From DATMBF01 sp035559595 (GTDB lineage: Bacteria; Bacteroidota; Ignavibacteria; UBA10030), in NCBI GenBank assembly GCA_035559595.1, contig DATMBF010000045.1:1-31030 (forward strand): a stretch of DNA of 31,030 nt, in the 5' to 3' direction. Made by a program: the position numbers and the translations under genes. Positions 23,703 through 31,030 of this stretch are shown here, piece after piece. The notes under the pieces are model-generated. The model was given only the letters and a program-made list of their open reading frames with translations, did no database searches and was not told the origin of the DNA. Every line of letters starts with the position of its first letter. The first letter of the stretch is position 1.

Positions 23703-24908
23703 TCACCTCAACTCCGCGATAGCGTTGATGCGCTTCTTTAGCGGTGGATGGCTATAGCTCCAAAACTCAACAAGCGGAGGCGGCTCAGGGTCAGCCAGAT
23801 TGATTGTCGAAAGCTTCCGGAGGGCGTTGAGGAAAACCTCGTTGTTCTGCATGAACCGCACGGCGAACCGGTCAGCTGCGTATTCGTGCATCCGAGAGAT
23901 TCCATTGGTCAACGGACTGATGAGAATCGAGTAGATGCCAAACCAGATACTCAGCAACGGCAATGCTGCAGGTTGAGTAATCGATGAAAACCCAAACCAC
24001 TCAATGCTTGCCTCATAGAGCCAAGCGGTAAGCCACAAGCCCGCGAATGTGGTCACCGTTCCGAGCAGCATCATCCGCCAGAGGTGGTTGAGCGTATGGT
24101 GTCCCAATTCATGTGCAACCACTGTTTCAATCTCCTCATCGGTGCAATTCGCAACAAGTGTATCGCCCAGCAGGATTCGCTTCGATTTTCCAATCCCCGT
24201 AAACGCCGCGTTTGCTTTCTTGGTATTCTTGCTCATATCAAAAACATACACATCTACGATTTTCACACCTCCGCGCTTGCAGAGAGCGATGAGTTTCGAT
24301 TTCAGAGAGCCATCGGCAAGCGGTTGGAACTTATAGAAGAGAGGAAAGATGAGAACAGGCGCGAGCCGGGCAAACAGAACGGAAAAGAGAAACATCGCGA
24401 TCCCAACGGGCACCCACCAATGCTCGCCGTATGTCTGCAGGCAATAGAAGAAGATCAAGAGAACTGGCGTGCCGATGACGAGGCCAACGACCATTCCCTT
24501 AACCCCTTCACGAAACCACACAATCAGCGTCTGGTTTGAGAGATGAAATTTATGCTCGAGGTGATAACCGGAATAGTACCTGAGTGGAAGCGTTAGGATG
24601 AGCTCGATAAGACCGAACACGCTTGCAAATCCAAGAAAGACGAGGTAGTCGTTGGAAAGAACAGAACGAATGCCTGATTCGATCAGGCGCGTGCCCCCAA
24701 AGGCAACCATAGCAAAAGAATAAGCAAAGAAGATGACTGTCCCAACGATCCCCACAATGAGCTTTGTTCGGGAATACGCTTTTGCTGATTGATGAGGTTG
24801 GTTTTGAAGAGGAGAATCGTGTGGGGGGGGTGATGCGGAGCTTCGAGAGACTTGCGTCTCTTGAAGAGGAGGGGGTTCAGAAGGGGTTACATGCGCGACA
24901 TGTTGCAT
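23703..24908 (-). CDS. M48 family zinc metalloprotease, Ste24-like, 401 aa
   Basis: An integral membrane protease related to CAAX protease Ste24. HEXXH is H266-H270 (VVAHELGHHTLNH) and the third zinc ligand is E342 in HEYAADRFAV. Several membrane segments are visible at about 49-71, 86-110, 138-160, 167-190, 279-299 and 316-332. The motif FPLFYKFQPL and the block AAFTGIGKSKRILLGDTL are typical of the Ste24 branch. The N-terminal 45 residues are a Pro/Ser/Gln-rich tail unlike the family and contain a run of eight C in the coding strand (24840-24833), a possible slippage point. Role is likely membrane protein turnover; prenylated substrates are unlikely in bacteria. Confidence 0.9.
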   Translation of the reverse strand: MQHVAHVTPSEPPPLQETQVSRSSASPPPHDSPLQNQPHQSAKAYSRTKLIVGIVGTVIFFAYSFAMVAFGGTRLIESGIRSVLSNDYLVFLGFASVFGLIELILTLPLRYYSGYHLEHKFHLSNQTLIVWFREGVKGMVVGLVIGTPVLLIFFYCLQTYGEHWWVPVGIAMFLFSVLFARLAPVLIFPLFYKFQPLADGSLKSKLIALCKRGGVKIVDVYVFDMSKNTKKANAAFTGIGKSKRILLGDTLVANCTDEEIETVVAHELGHHTLNHLWRMMLLGTVTTFAGLWLTAWLYEASIEWFGFSSITQPAALPLLSIWFGIYSILISPLTNGISRMHEYAADRFAVRFMQNNEVFLNALRKLSTINLADPEPPPLVEFWSYSHPPLKKRINAIAELR

Positions 24909-25099
24909 TCAGAACAGGTGGGATGGAGGTTTGTCATTCGGTTTTTCAATAATAGGAAACGCTTGGCTGAAAAGCAACAGCCATCGCTCGTAACGCGGGA
25001 CAGCACTTCTCGCTCTTCGAGAATCTAACAGGGGGCGGCCGGACGTTCTCGATTGTCCATCTCTGCAATTCACATTTCATGTCCAATCCTCGACTTTTC

Positions 25100-25657
25100 T
25101 CACTTTCTCAAATAATTCACCCCAAGCGAAACCGCGAAATGATTGAATCGGGAAATTACTGTAACGCGAGCTTCGAGATAAAGCGTCCAGAGTCGGTTCA
25201 ACTCATACCGCCCACCTCCGTAAGCCATGATGCTCAGTTTCCCGTGCGTTGCAGAGAGAGAGGAGGTGTTTGATGTCAATGGATCTTGCACACGGACACT
25301 GGAAATCAAATAAGCGAAACCGCCACCCCCGCCGATGAATGGGCGGATATCGAGCAACGTATAGCCGAACTCGTACGATGCGGATCCGTTCAGTCCGATG
25401 GCAATTGTGTTCGTCTCTGCGTCAGATTTCTTGTTTTGTGCATAGGAGCCGAAGAGCTCCGGATGAAGCCAGACCCCTTTGACCACGCCGCGGATATTAG
25501 CGTGTCCTCCGGCAGCGAATCCCATGCCTAAGTCATTATCCGCAAGTGTCCACCCACCCTGCACGCCATAGCCGCGAATATCGAGGGGCTGGGAGACAGC
25601 GTCTTTGCCAACTACCAAGAGAAAAGCGAGAATGATGAGGTTTTTCATCCTACCCAT
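25100..25657 (-). CDS. outer-membrane beta-barrel protein, 185 aa
   Basis: An N-terminal signal peptide (MGRMKNLIILAFLLVVGKDAVSQ; the second Met is an alternative start) is followed by alternating amphipathic strands rich in Gly and aromatics: GYGVQGGWTLADNDLGMGFAAGGHANI, LHPELFGSYAQN, ASYEFGYTLLDIRPFIGGGGGFAYLI, GKLSIMAYGGGRYEL, and a final VSLGVNYLRK. This is the pattern of a small eight-stranded barrel. The specific family cannot be named. It lies downstream of a second barrel gene, but a terminator at 25661-25698 separates the two. Confidence 0.75.
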   Translation of the reverse strand: MGRMKNLIILAFLLVVGKDAVSQPLDIRGYGVQGGWTLADNDLGMGFAAGGHANIRGVVKGVWLHPELFGSYAQNKKSDAETNTIAIGLNGSASYEFGYTLLDIRPFIGGGGGFAYLISSVRVQDPLTSNTSSLSATHGKLSIMAYGGGRYELNRLWTLYLEARVTVISRFNHFAVSLGVNYLRK

Positions 25658-25660
25658 TCA

Positions 25661-25698
25661 AAAGAAAAAGGGAGCGAACCAGTACGGGACGCTCCCTT
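25661..25698 (-). terminator. intrinsic terminator after the 184-aa barrel gene
   Basis: On the minus strand AAGGGAGCG (25698-25690) pairs perfectly with CGCTCCCTT (25676-25668) across a 13-base loop and is followed by a T-rich tail (TTTCTTTT). It lies about 20 bases after the stop of the 25720 gene. Confidence 0.85.
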
Positions 25699-25719
25699 CG
25701 ATTCAGGACTCTCCAATGG

Positions 25720-26274
25720 TTAGAACATGTAAGCAAATCCAAGGCCGATACCCCACTGGAAGCCGGAGGGATTGGTCGCAGGAATCGAGCCGTCGCTTGC
25801 TTTTACATCTCCGAAGAAGTAACCGAGGGTGAGGGAGGGAGCCAGCGTGAAGCCGCTCTCCCATCGCCATCGATATCCACCTTCGACTTCTGGACCAACG
25901 ACGACTGCGGTAACACTTTCCGTTGTCACCTGACCTGTGCTGAAGTTAAAGGTGTCGTAATCCCAGCTAACAGAGCCAAGGGAAACTCCGCCGCCATAGA
26001 AAATACCCTCGCCATTCTTGTCCTTATACATGCGGTACTTTCCACCGATACCGAAAATCGTCAACTCATCGAGTGGTGCCCAGTAGAAAAAAGGAATATT
26101 GATTTCCGCTTCCCCTTCACCCAGGAATCTGCCGTATTCTCCCGAGTAGATCTTAAAGAGTAAGCCGAGCGGGTTGAGGCCAATCAGATTCTTTTTTTCC
26201 AGCTTAGTTTGAGCGTCGGCAACTGCGATCACGAGCAACAGCATCGCAAAGACTGCAACTATTGCTTTCTTCAT
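25720..26274 (-). CDS. outer-membrane beta-barrel protein, 184 aa
   Basis: Signal peptide MKKAIVAVFAMLLLVIAVADAQ, then barrel-like strands: NLIGLNPLGLLFKIYSGEYGRFLG, INIPFFYWAPL, IFGIGGKYRMYKD, IFYGGGVSLGSVSW, GPEVEGGYRWRWESGFTLAPSLTLGYFFGDV, and a C-terminus GIGLGFAYMF ending in Phe, the usual barrel signal for BAM insertion. It has its own candidate promoter (26325-26353) and terminator (25661-25698), so it is likely a single-gene transcript. Function unknown. Confidence 0.8.
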   Translation of the reverse strand: MKKAIVAVFAMLLLVIAVADAQTKLEKKNLIGLNPLGLLFKIYSGEYGRFLGEGEAEINIPFFYWAPLDELTIFGIGGKYRMYKDKNGEGIFYGGGVSLGSVSWDYDTFNFSTGQVTTESVTAVVVGPEVEGGYRWRWESGFTLAPSLTLGYFFGDVKASDGSIPATNPSGFQWGIGLGFAYMF

Positions 26275-26324
26275 AAATCCTCCCTTGTTGATAATGGAAC
26301 GAGAGTTTCGGTAGTTAACGTGCC

Positions 26325-26353
26325 AGTTTACACAATTCTTGACGGAGAGTCAA
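26325..26353 (-). promoter_or_regulatory. candidate promoter of the 184-aa barrel gene
   Basis: On the minus strand TTGACT (26353-26348) is followed by exactly 17 bases and TAAACT (26330-26325), giving a predicted start near 26318 and a leader of about 44 bases. The -35 box overlaps a small inverted repeat CTTGAC-N5-GTCAAG (26338-26354), a possible operator. Confidence 0.5.
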
Positions 26354-26363
26354 GCGTCCGTCC

Positions 26364-26888
26364 CTATGGAATCCTGTAGTCTGCGCCAACGCTGAGCACA
26401 CCAAGACCATATCCGATGCTTCCCGTCACGGCCCATTGAGGCGACAAGAAATACCGCAAATTCGCCGAAAACCCAATGACGATTCCACCAACTGAAGCAC
26501 TCGGCTCCCCGAGGTTTAACGGATTGTTCTTCCACTTCCATGAAGTCGAGGCGACGTTATAGCCGATAGCAACGGAGCCAAATGTATCGAACTTCTCATC
26601 CTGAATCAGCTTGTGGTGATAACTCACACCACCCATCAGAAGAACATTCGTGTGCGACCGTTCTCCGTAACCGAAATCATCGGTGTAGCCCGAGTATCCG
26701 ATCACCGCGATGAGGCCAAGGTCATTATCGAATCCGTACTCTCCGGTTGCGGCAAATCCTGCGGAGGCCCCGGCGACACTCCCTAGAGCAACTCTTCCTC
26801 CAACGAATGTGTCTGTTTTTTTCAGAAGTTGACCTCTCGTTTCAATGCTGAGCATCATGAATGTGAGAATGAGTAATGTCGAACGCAT
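26364..26888 (-). CDS. outer-membrane beta-barrel protein, 174 aa
   Basis: Signal peptide MRSTLLILTFMMLSIETRGQ is followed by a Gly/aromatic strand pattern: FVGGRVALGSVAGASAGFAATGEYGFDNDLGLIAVIGYSGY, GGVSYHHKLI, FGSVAIGYNVAS, GGIVIGFSANLRYFLSPQWAVTGSIGYGLGVLSVGADYRIP. This is a typical small barrel of the OmpW/OmpX size class, family not named. The gene starts 24 bases after the NamZ-like gene, so it is probably the last gene of that operon, which may link it to the cell envelope. Confidence 0.75.
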   Translation of the reverse strand: MRSTLLILTFMMLSIETRGQLLKKTDTFVGGRVALGSVAGASAGFAATGEYGFDNDLGLIAVIGYSGYTDDFGYGERSHTNVLLMGGVSYHHKLIQDEKFDTFGSVAIGYNVASTSWKWKNNPLNLGEPSASVGGIVIGFSANLRYFLSPQWAVTGSIGYGLGVLSVGADYRIP

Positions 26889-26912
26889 TTTCTAACCTCC
26901 AAAAGAATGAAC

Positions 26913-28184
26913 CTATTGATACAGAAGATACTTTTGACGCTTCGGGATGAAGGCGCTTCGTTGTTCCTCCATCCAGCGAAAGAGTTGTTCGAGTGTCGTA
27001 TGGTTTTGAAGCAGCAGCCTGATTTCATCCGTGCCGTTCACCTTATCGAACATCTCCAACCGTTCCGGTTTCGCGCGTGTGTAGATGTTCTTGTCAGGAA
27101 AAAGCTTGTACAGAGCGTCGAGAATGGTGAACTGAACCGCCGTGAGGTTGAGCTTATCCCGATCGACCACGTGAACTTGCACACCATTGTAGCGTATTCC
27201 GGTCGTATCATAGTAGAATGGCCGGTAGAATAACGGACGGAAGTACACGCCCTGAAGTCCAAGCCCATTCAGGTATCCCGCAAGCACATAGGCATCAATC
27301 CACGGCGCTCCCACTAACTCGAACGGCAGGGTGTAGCCCACTCCTTGATTTGCGGTTCCCAATTCCCCCAGCAAACCCGTCATGACGTAAAACATCGGTG
27401 TCGTTGATTTTGGGACATGCGGTGAGGGAGGCACCCATGGCAGGCCGGTATCATCCCACCACATGCCTCGTTTCCAGCCATCCATAAGTACAATATTGAG
27501 CTTGCATTTCACTCCGTTCGCAAGCCAGCCTTCCTCGTTGATCATGTGAGCAAGTTCGCCGACGGTCATTCCGTACACGTATGGAATCGGATACAAGCCC
27601 ACAAACGACTTGAAACGTGCATCGAGCATAGTTCCTTCTACGCGTGTTCCTGTCAACGGATTCGGCCGGTCGAGCACAATAAACTCGATGTTGTTTTCTG
27701 CAGCTGCCTCCATTGCATAGCCGAGCGTCGAAATATATGTGTATGAACGAACACCGATATCTTGGATGTCATAGATGAGAGCATCGAGGCCTCTGAGCAT
27801 CTCCGGCGTCGGCTTGCGAGTCTTGCCATACAGCGAATACGCGGGCAAGCCGGTGCGCGCATCGACGTAGCTTTCGATGTGCTTGCCGGCCTCGATGTCG
27901 CCTCGAACGCCATGCTCGGGTCCGAAAAGAGCAACGAGCTGAACACCTGGAGCCTCGGCCAACACGTCGACCGTTTGCCGGAGGTCTGCGGTTACACCTG
28001 TAGGATTGGTGATCAACCCGACGCGTTTGCCGCGCACAATGTCGAAGTTGCGATCCCGCAGGACTTCAATGCCCGGCTTGACCTTCGCTTGACCAAATGC
28101 AAGCGACACCCCGATAGAAATAAGAAGGGCGTTTGTGAAGACAGTCGATAAGCGATGTGTCATTTTCTTTCGGTGAAATTCCAT
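26913..28184 (-). CDS. NamZ-like exo-beta-N-acetylmuramidase (DUF1343), 423 aa
   Basis: Members of this family (GH171) release MurNAc from the non-reducing end of peptidoglycan fragments. The N-terminal signal peptide (Met1 or Met8 to about SLAFGQA) puts it in the periplasm or outside. The conserved LITNPTGV, LFGPEHGVRGDIEAG, LIYDIQDIGVRSYTYISTL and VLDRPNPL blocks of the N-terminal Rossmann-like half, and the LGELGTANQGVGYTLPFELVGAPWIDA block of the second half, are all visible. Length is standard. The start overlaps the stop of the 62-aa membrane protein gene (TGATG), so translation is coupled. Role is likely peptidoglycan recycling or use of foreign wall fragments. Confidence 0.85.
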   Translation of the reverse strand: MEFHRKKMTHRLSTVFTNALLISIGVSLAFGQAKVKPGIEVLRDRNFDIVRGKRVGLITNPTGVTADLRQTVDVLAEAPGVQLVALFGPEHGVRGDIEAGKHIESYVDARTGLPAYSLYGKTRKPTPEMLRGLDALIYDIQDIGVRSYTYISTLGYAMEAAAENNIEFIVLDRPNPLTGTRVEGTMLDARFKSFVGLYPIPYVYGMTVGELAHMINEEGWLANGVKCKLNIVLMDGWKRGMWWDDTGLPWVPPSPHVPKSTTPMFYVMTGLLGELGTANQGVGYTLPFELVGAPWIDAYVLAGYLNGLGLQGVYFRPLFYRPFYYDTTGIRYNGVQVHVVDRDKLNLTAVQFTILDALYKLFPDKNIYTRAKPERLEMFDKVNGTDEIRLLLQNHTTLEQLFRWMEEQRSAFIPKRQKYLLYQ

Positions 28185-28372
28185 CAGGCGGAATGCCCGC
28201 TTTGTTTCCGAAAAAGTTCGATTCCAACTCCGATCATGAGCAGCAAAGCAAGACCAACAAGTAGCGAGCCCAGAATGGAGATTGGCGGCTCCATGAATAA
28301 AAAGAGAATGACCAAAACCATTGAAAGCACGTGACCTCGAAAGAGAAGTTTGGGACTCATCGTAACCCCCAT
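28184..28372 (-). CDS. small two-pass membrane protein, 62 aa
   Basis: The protein has two hydrophobic segments (about 12-27 and 31-52) with a short PPIS turn between them and a positively charged C-terminus (FRKQSGHSA). It starts three bases after the stop of the 137-aa gene and overlaps the next start by one base, which supports it as a real gene within an operon. The family is not recognised. Met5 (28360) is an alternative start. Confidence 0.65.
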   Translation of the reverse strand: MGVTMSPKLLFRGHVLSMVLVILFLFMEPPISILGSLLVGLALLLMIGVGIELFRKQSGHSA

Positions 28373-28375
28373 CGT

Positions 28376-28789
28376 TTAGGTTGGCAGTTTCTTACCGTCG
28401 ACCATCCAATTCTTTACCAACGCAAGATCGGCTAATAGTCGCATGAGCATTGAGAGGCTCTCCTGATCAAGCCGAAAGAATTGGCCGGTAAATCGGGTTT
28501 TGATCTCATCTGCCGATTCTTTCACCAGCGTTTTGATCAGGGTTGACACTTTTTCCAGACTCTCCTTGAACTCGGCCGATAGCTTGTCATACCCTTCGGC
28601 ATCAAATCCGATTCGCGTCATGACCCGGTAAGAGTTCGTGACGAACTTCGCGTGAAAGATAATGTCCTGAAAAACCTCTGGCTTTGATGCGCCAAGCTCG
28701 ATCAGCTCACCCACCTCCCGCGGAAAGTTGAGCTTGCGATTGGCAAATACTTCAAGAGCTGCGAGGAATTCTTTGGTTGACACTTTCAT
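28376..28789 (-). CDS. conserved-looking helical protein of unknown function, 137 aa
   Basis: A soluble, mostly helical protein (MKVSTKEFLAALEVFANRKLNF; FKESLEKVSTLIKTLVKESADEIKTRF; MRLLADLALVKNWMVDGKK) with no signal peptide or cysteine motif. I do not recognise the family. It opens the operon that continues with the 62-aa membrane protein, the NamZ-like enzyme and a barrel protein, all tightly spaced. The spacer upstream of it is made of octamer repeats (28792-28875). Confidence 0.7.
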   Translation of the reverse strand: MKVSTKEFLAALEVFANRKLNFPREVGELIELGASKPEVFQDIIFHAKFVTNSYRVMTRIGFDAEGYDKLSAEFKESLEKVSTLIKTLVKESADEIKTRFTGQFFRLDQESLSMLMRLLADLALVKNWMVDGKKLPT

Positions 28790-28791
28790 AG

Positions 28792-28875
28792 GATGTTAGC
28801 TGTTCAGCCGACCAGTTCATCAGCATTTCAGTGCGTCTACCTCGGTATTCCAATATTCCGGGATTCCATCATTCC
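28792..28875 (-). repeat. two blocks of period-8 octamer repeats
   Basis: On the minus strand, starting at the last base of the trmH stop codon, come GGAATGAT, GGAATCCC, GGAATATT, GGAATACC (28875-28844): four head-to-tail octamers with an invariant GGAAT and a free triplet. After 12 bases follow CTGAAATG, CTGATGAA, CTGGTCGG, CTGAACAG, CTAACATC (28831-28792), a second series with core CTGANNNN. Together they fill nearly the whole spacer between trmH and the 137-aa gene. Confidence 0.75.
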
Positions 28876-29456
28876 TATTTCCTCTCCCACTCTTTCAGCA
28901 TCTGCGCAAACTCCTTTTCCGTCATCTTCCTCCGCTCGTAATGCCCTGCGCTCAGTCGTTGGCGTACGGCTTCAAAGAGCGTGACCGCACAGGCGACCGA
29001 AACATTTAAACTCTGGATCATGCCAAACATTGGAATCTGGAAATTCGCGTCTGCCAACCTGCCCGCTTCGTCGGAAAGACCGCGATGCTCATTGCCGAAG
29101 ACGAGTGCGATCTTCTTCTTCAGATCCAACTCATACAAAGATAATGATTTGTCTCCCAAATGGGTTGCATAAATCACAAATCCCTCCGCATGGAGTCGGT
29201 CGTAACACTCTTTGAGAGAGTTAAATCTCCTCTGTTCAACCCACTTCAGCGCGCTTGCCGAACTTTTCTTGCCGAGATCGGGAAACTCCTCGTTGGTGTA
29301 CACAAGCTGCACCTGCATGACTCCGGCTGCGTCGCACGATCGCAGCATCGCGCTCACGTTGTGCGGGTCATGGATGTTTTCGATAACCACCGTCAGATCC
29401 GGCTGGCGGTAGCTGAGAACCTGCTCAAGTCTCCCGATGCGCTGCTCACTTCTCAT
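28875..29456 (-). CDS. trmH: tRNA (guanosine-18-2'-O)-methyltransferase TrmH, 193 aa
   Basis: Methylates the 2'-O of G18 in the D-loop of tRNA using SAM; a SPOUT knot enzyme. The N-terminus RIGRLEQVLSYRQPDLTVVIENIHDPHNVSAMLRSCDAAGV closely parallels E. coli TrmH (RQPDLTV...HxPHNVSAxxRxxDAxGV). Motif 2 is LVFGNEHRGLS and motif 3 IPMFGMIQSLNVSVACAVTLFEA. The frame is open to 29546, but the start at 29456 matches the E. coli N-terminus and overlaps the eamA end by 11 bases, indicating coupling. It is shorter than the 229-aa E. coli protein, lacking much of its C-terminal extension. Confidence 0.9.
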   Translation of the reverse strand: MRSEQRIGRLEQVLSYRQPDLTVVIENIHDPHNVSAMLRSCDAAGVMQVQLVYTNEEFPDLGKKSSASALKWVEQRRFNSLKECYDRLHAEGFVIYATHLGDKSLSLYELDLKKKIALVFGNEHRGLSDEAGRLADANFQIPMFGMIQSLNVSVACAVTLFEAVRQRLSAGHYERRKMTEKEFAQMLKEWERK

Positions 29457-30363
29457 GTTTTTGTCCGAATCCAAATCGTTGCAGCGGAACCTGTAGAACA
29501 ACCACTGCCAGAACAACCGCCAATCCCCCGAGCGCCTGAACTCCACTCACCGTCTCACCAAGCGTGAGTGCCGCAATCACAATCGCCATGATCGGCTCCA
29601 TGGTGCTGACAATGCCGACGGTCGAAGCTTCCAGCAGCTTCAAACTCGTGCTGAACGCTGCATGAGGAATCAAAATGGAGGTAACGGCAAAGAGGAAAAA
29701 GATTCCCCAATCCTCGCCCGTGTAGTTTCGGGCAATAATCTCCCATGGCGGATTCACAAACAGCCACGCGAGCGTCGCAAAGGCAAACGCATAGGTCAGC
29801 ATCGTCCACACGGGATATTTCCTCAGGATGTGCTTCCCCGCGATAAGCATGTACGAATAGCAGAGCGAAGCAGCCGGTCCGGTCACCAGAGTCCAACCCT
29901 CAAGCTGAATCGACTCGACCGAGCCACCGCCTACAGCGAGGAAGCACCCAACCAGCGAGAAGAGTAAAGCCAATCCTTTGATGCCGGTGAATTCCTCTTC
30001 TTTGCTGACACCGACTGCATAAAGCATGACCAGGACAGGCGCGGTGTACTGAATGAGAATAGCGGTCGCGACGGTGGACTCCTGCACAGTGAAGTAATAG
30101 GCGAAATTCGTTGCCGCCACGCCAAACAATCCAAGGAAAACAAACTGCGGAAGATCCTTCCGCTCCATCTTGAAAATGGTACGATCCTTCATGAGAAAGA
30201 AGCCAGCCAGGAGGAGAAACGAAATCGAAACCCGCATCTGACTGATGATGACCGCATCGAACTTCACAGTAAACAAGTATTTGGCGAGAGAAGCTGAGCC
30301 ACTCCAAAACGTCACTGCGAGAAGGAGCAGGGCGTATCCGTGCCACGTCTCTCGGAAGGTCAT
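29446..30363 (-). CDS. EamA/DMT family transporter, 305 aa
   Basis: A drug/metabolite transporter of the inner membrane with two EamA repeats and about ten membrane segments, for example WHGYALLLLAVTFWSGSASLAKYLF, VISQMRVSISFLLLAGFFL, the PVLVMLYAVGV and LALLFSLVGCFLAVGGG helices in the first half, and SILIPHAAFSTSLKLLEASTVGIVSTMEPIMAIVIAALTLGE in the second, which carries the family signature EPxxAxxxAxxxLGE. The substrate cannot be predicted; relatives export amino acids or other small metabolites. It starts 12 bases after the TPR-like gene and overlaps trmH, so all three form one operon. Confidence 0.9.
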   Translation of the reverse strand: MTFRETWHGYALLLLAVTFWSGSASLAKYLFTVKFDAVIISQMRVSISFLLLAGFFLMKDRTIFKMERKDLPQFVFLGLFGVAATNFAYYFTVQESTVATAILIQYTAPVLVMLYAVGVSKEEEFTGIKGLALLFSLVGCFLAVGGGSVESIQLEGWTLVTGPAASLCYSYMLIAGKHILRKYPVWTMLTYAFAFATLAWLFVNPPWEIIARNYTGEDWGIFFLFAVTSILIPHAAFSTSLKLLEASTVGIVSTMEPIMAIVIAALTLGETVSGVQALGGLAVVLAVVVLQVPLQRFGFGQKHEK

Positions 30364-30375
30364 GGTTGAATTGGA

Positions 30376-30915
30376 TTACTCTTCAGACTGGCCAGATTCA
30401 TCGGCTAATCGCCGGTAAAATTCGCTTTGCTCGGTGTCGCCGATCGCTTCGTAGAGGCGGCCAAGACGCAGGAGGAGGTTCTTGCGATGGACCACGCGCT
30501 TGAGTCCCTGCTGGAGGAATTCAATGAGGACATCGGCAGGAGGAATATTGAGGTCAGGATCGTAGCAATCGCAGGCATCAAGGTAGGGGTCTGGTTCATG
30601 AGGCCGCACTTCAGCGGCTTTGCGGTAATAAGTAAGTGCAAGGTCGAAATTATCGTACGATGAGTACGTGACCTCAAAGACGCTTGCGAGCCACATGTAC
30701 ACATCGTACGCAATGCCCGGGAATTCTTTTGCTAATTTCTCTCCAAAGAGACAGAGTTCGTCAGGACCAAGAGAGTGATTCCAGAAGAGCAGTCGATACA
30801 GCTCCACATCCTGAATTCTCTGCTCCAGGCAGTCCTCAAAAGCGTCGAAGATTTCGTTGAAGTCCGTGGCATTGGCGAACTTAAACCGTATCTCATCCAC
30901 CGTGAAACGCGGCAT
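30376..30915 (-). CDS. TPR-like helical repeat protein, 179 aa
   Basis: A soluble acidic protein made of short helix pairs resembling tetratricopeptide repeats: DFNEIFDAFEDCLEQRIQD, AYDVYMWLASVFEVTYSSYDNFDLALTYYRKAAEVRPHEPDPYLDACDCY, and LLLRLGRLYEAIGDTEQSEFYRRLADE. The A-x-Y-Y-R-K-A-x-E-x-P pattern is the clearest TPR hallmark. It has no signal peptide. It begins the TPR-eamA-trmH operon; a hairpin with a short T run lies 22 bases upstream. Probably a scaffold; partner unknown. Confidence 0.75.
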   Translation of the reverse strand: MPRFTVDEIRFKFANATDFNEIFDAFEDCLEQRIQDVELYRLLFWNHSLGPDELCLFGEKLAKEFPGIAYDVYMWLASVFEVTYSSYDNFDLALTYYRKAAEVRPHEPDPYLDACDCYDPDLNIPPADVLIEFLQQGLKRVVHRKNLLLRLGRLYEAIGDTEQSEFYRRLADESGQSEE

Positions 30916-30934
30916 TCAGGAGATCCAAGGGAAG

Positions 30935-30965
30935 AAAATCCCGTCTCAGGAACCCCGGACGGGAT
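30935..30965 (-). terminator. candidate terminator of a gene beyond the right edge
   Basis: ATCCCGTC (30938-30945) pairs perfectly with GACGGGAT (30958-30965) across a 12-base loop; on the minus strand it is followed by TTTTC. The T run is short. It would end a transcript coming from the right, just before the TPR-like gene. Confidence 0.5.
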
Positions 30966-31030
30966 AAAAAAATTTTGAGGCAAGGTAAGGAAAGGAGGGA
31001 GGAAATGCAAACTGCTTTCTCTGGCTAAAA

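Noticed and set aside
28792..28875. CRISPR array
   Set aside because: The repeat unit is only 8 bases with 3-4 free bases, far below CRISPR repeat and spacer length, and no cas gene is near.
1..31030. tRNA, rRNA or insertion sequence genes
   Set aside because: No tRNA-like arms, rRNA segments, transposase genes or terminal inverted repeats were found by eye.

Overview
The window looks like a chromosomal piece of a Gram-negative FCB-group bacterium, most likely an Ignavibacteria/Chlorobi-like or related Bacteroidota lineage. Two secreted proteins end in the NxPNPFNP-type C-terminal sorting domain of the type IX secretion system, CMP-Kdo synthesis (kdsB) implies lipopolysaccharide, and there are three small outer-membrane barrel proteins. 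Assignment to a class is inference; no rRNA or tRNA gene was seen.

Layout. (1) 1-4628, plus strand: the right end of a prophage or phage-derived tail module. It holds a LamG-domain protein cut by the window edge, an 89-aa protein, a pair of overlapping tail-assembly chaperone frames joined by a canonical -1 slippery site, a 566-aa tape measure protein and a tail hub-like protein. Neighbouring genes overlap or abut. (2) 4837-10052, minus strand: two D-Ala-D-Ala-ligase-like ATP-grasp ligases, a GNAT acetyltransferase and lysine 2,3-aminomutase in one tight operon with a clear promoter and terminator, followed by an M24 Xaa-Pro peptidase. This is the best candidate for an undescribed pathway, probably making a beta-lysine-containing small molecule. 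(3) 10411-14779, minus: secreted amidohydrolase, recG and a small membrane protein with a zinc ribbon at each end. (4) 15510-16292, plus: a short cohesin-like protein with a T9SS tag, ended by a strong bidirectional terminator shared with a convergent lipoprotein gene. (5) 17380-24908, minus: T9SS-exported matrixin-type metalloprotease with a small secreted partner, pyrG and kdsB (CTP, then CMP-Kdo), gatC, plsC and a Ste24-like M48 protease. (6) 25100-30915, minus: three outer-membrane barrels, a NamZ/DUF1343 muramidase-like protein with two small upstream genes, trmH, an EamA transporter and a TPR-like protein.

Structure not explained by genes: the trmH-downstream spacer is built almost wholly of two blocks of period-8 octamers (four GGAATNNN, then about five CTGANNNN on the minus strand). 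A similar CTGANNNN block lies downstream of the zinc-ribbon gene. Other candidates are a compact terminator/promoter dyad in front of the ATP-grasp operon, a CCCTGAGCC...GAAGGGC palindrome in front of the matrixin gene, and an AGAG-rich repeat between gatC and kdsB.

All functional calls rest on motif recognition by eye; no database search or structure prediction was run.
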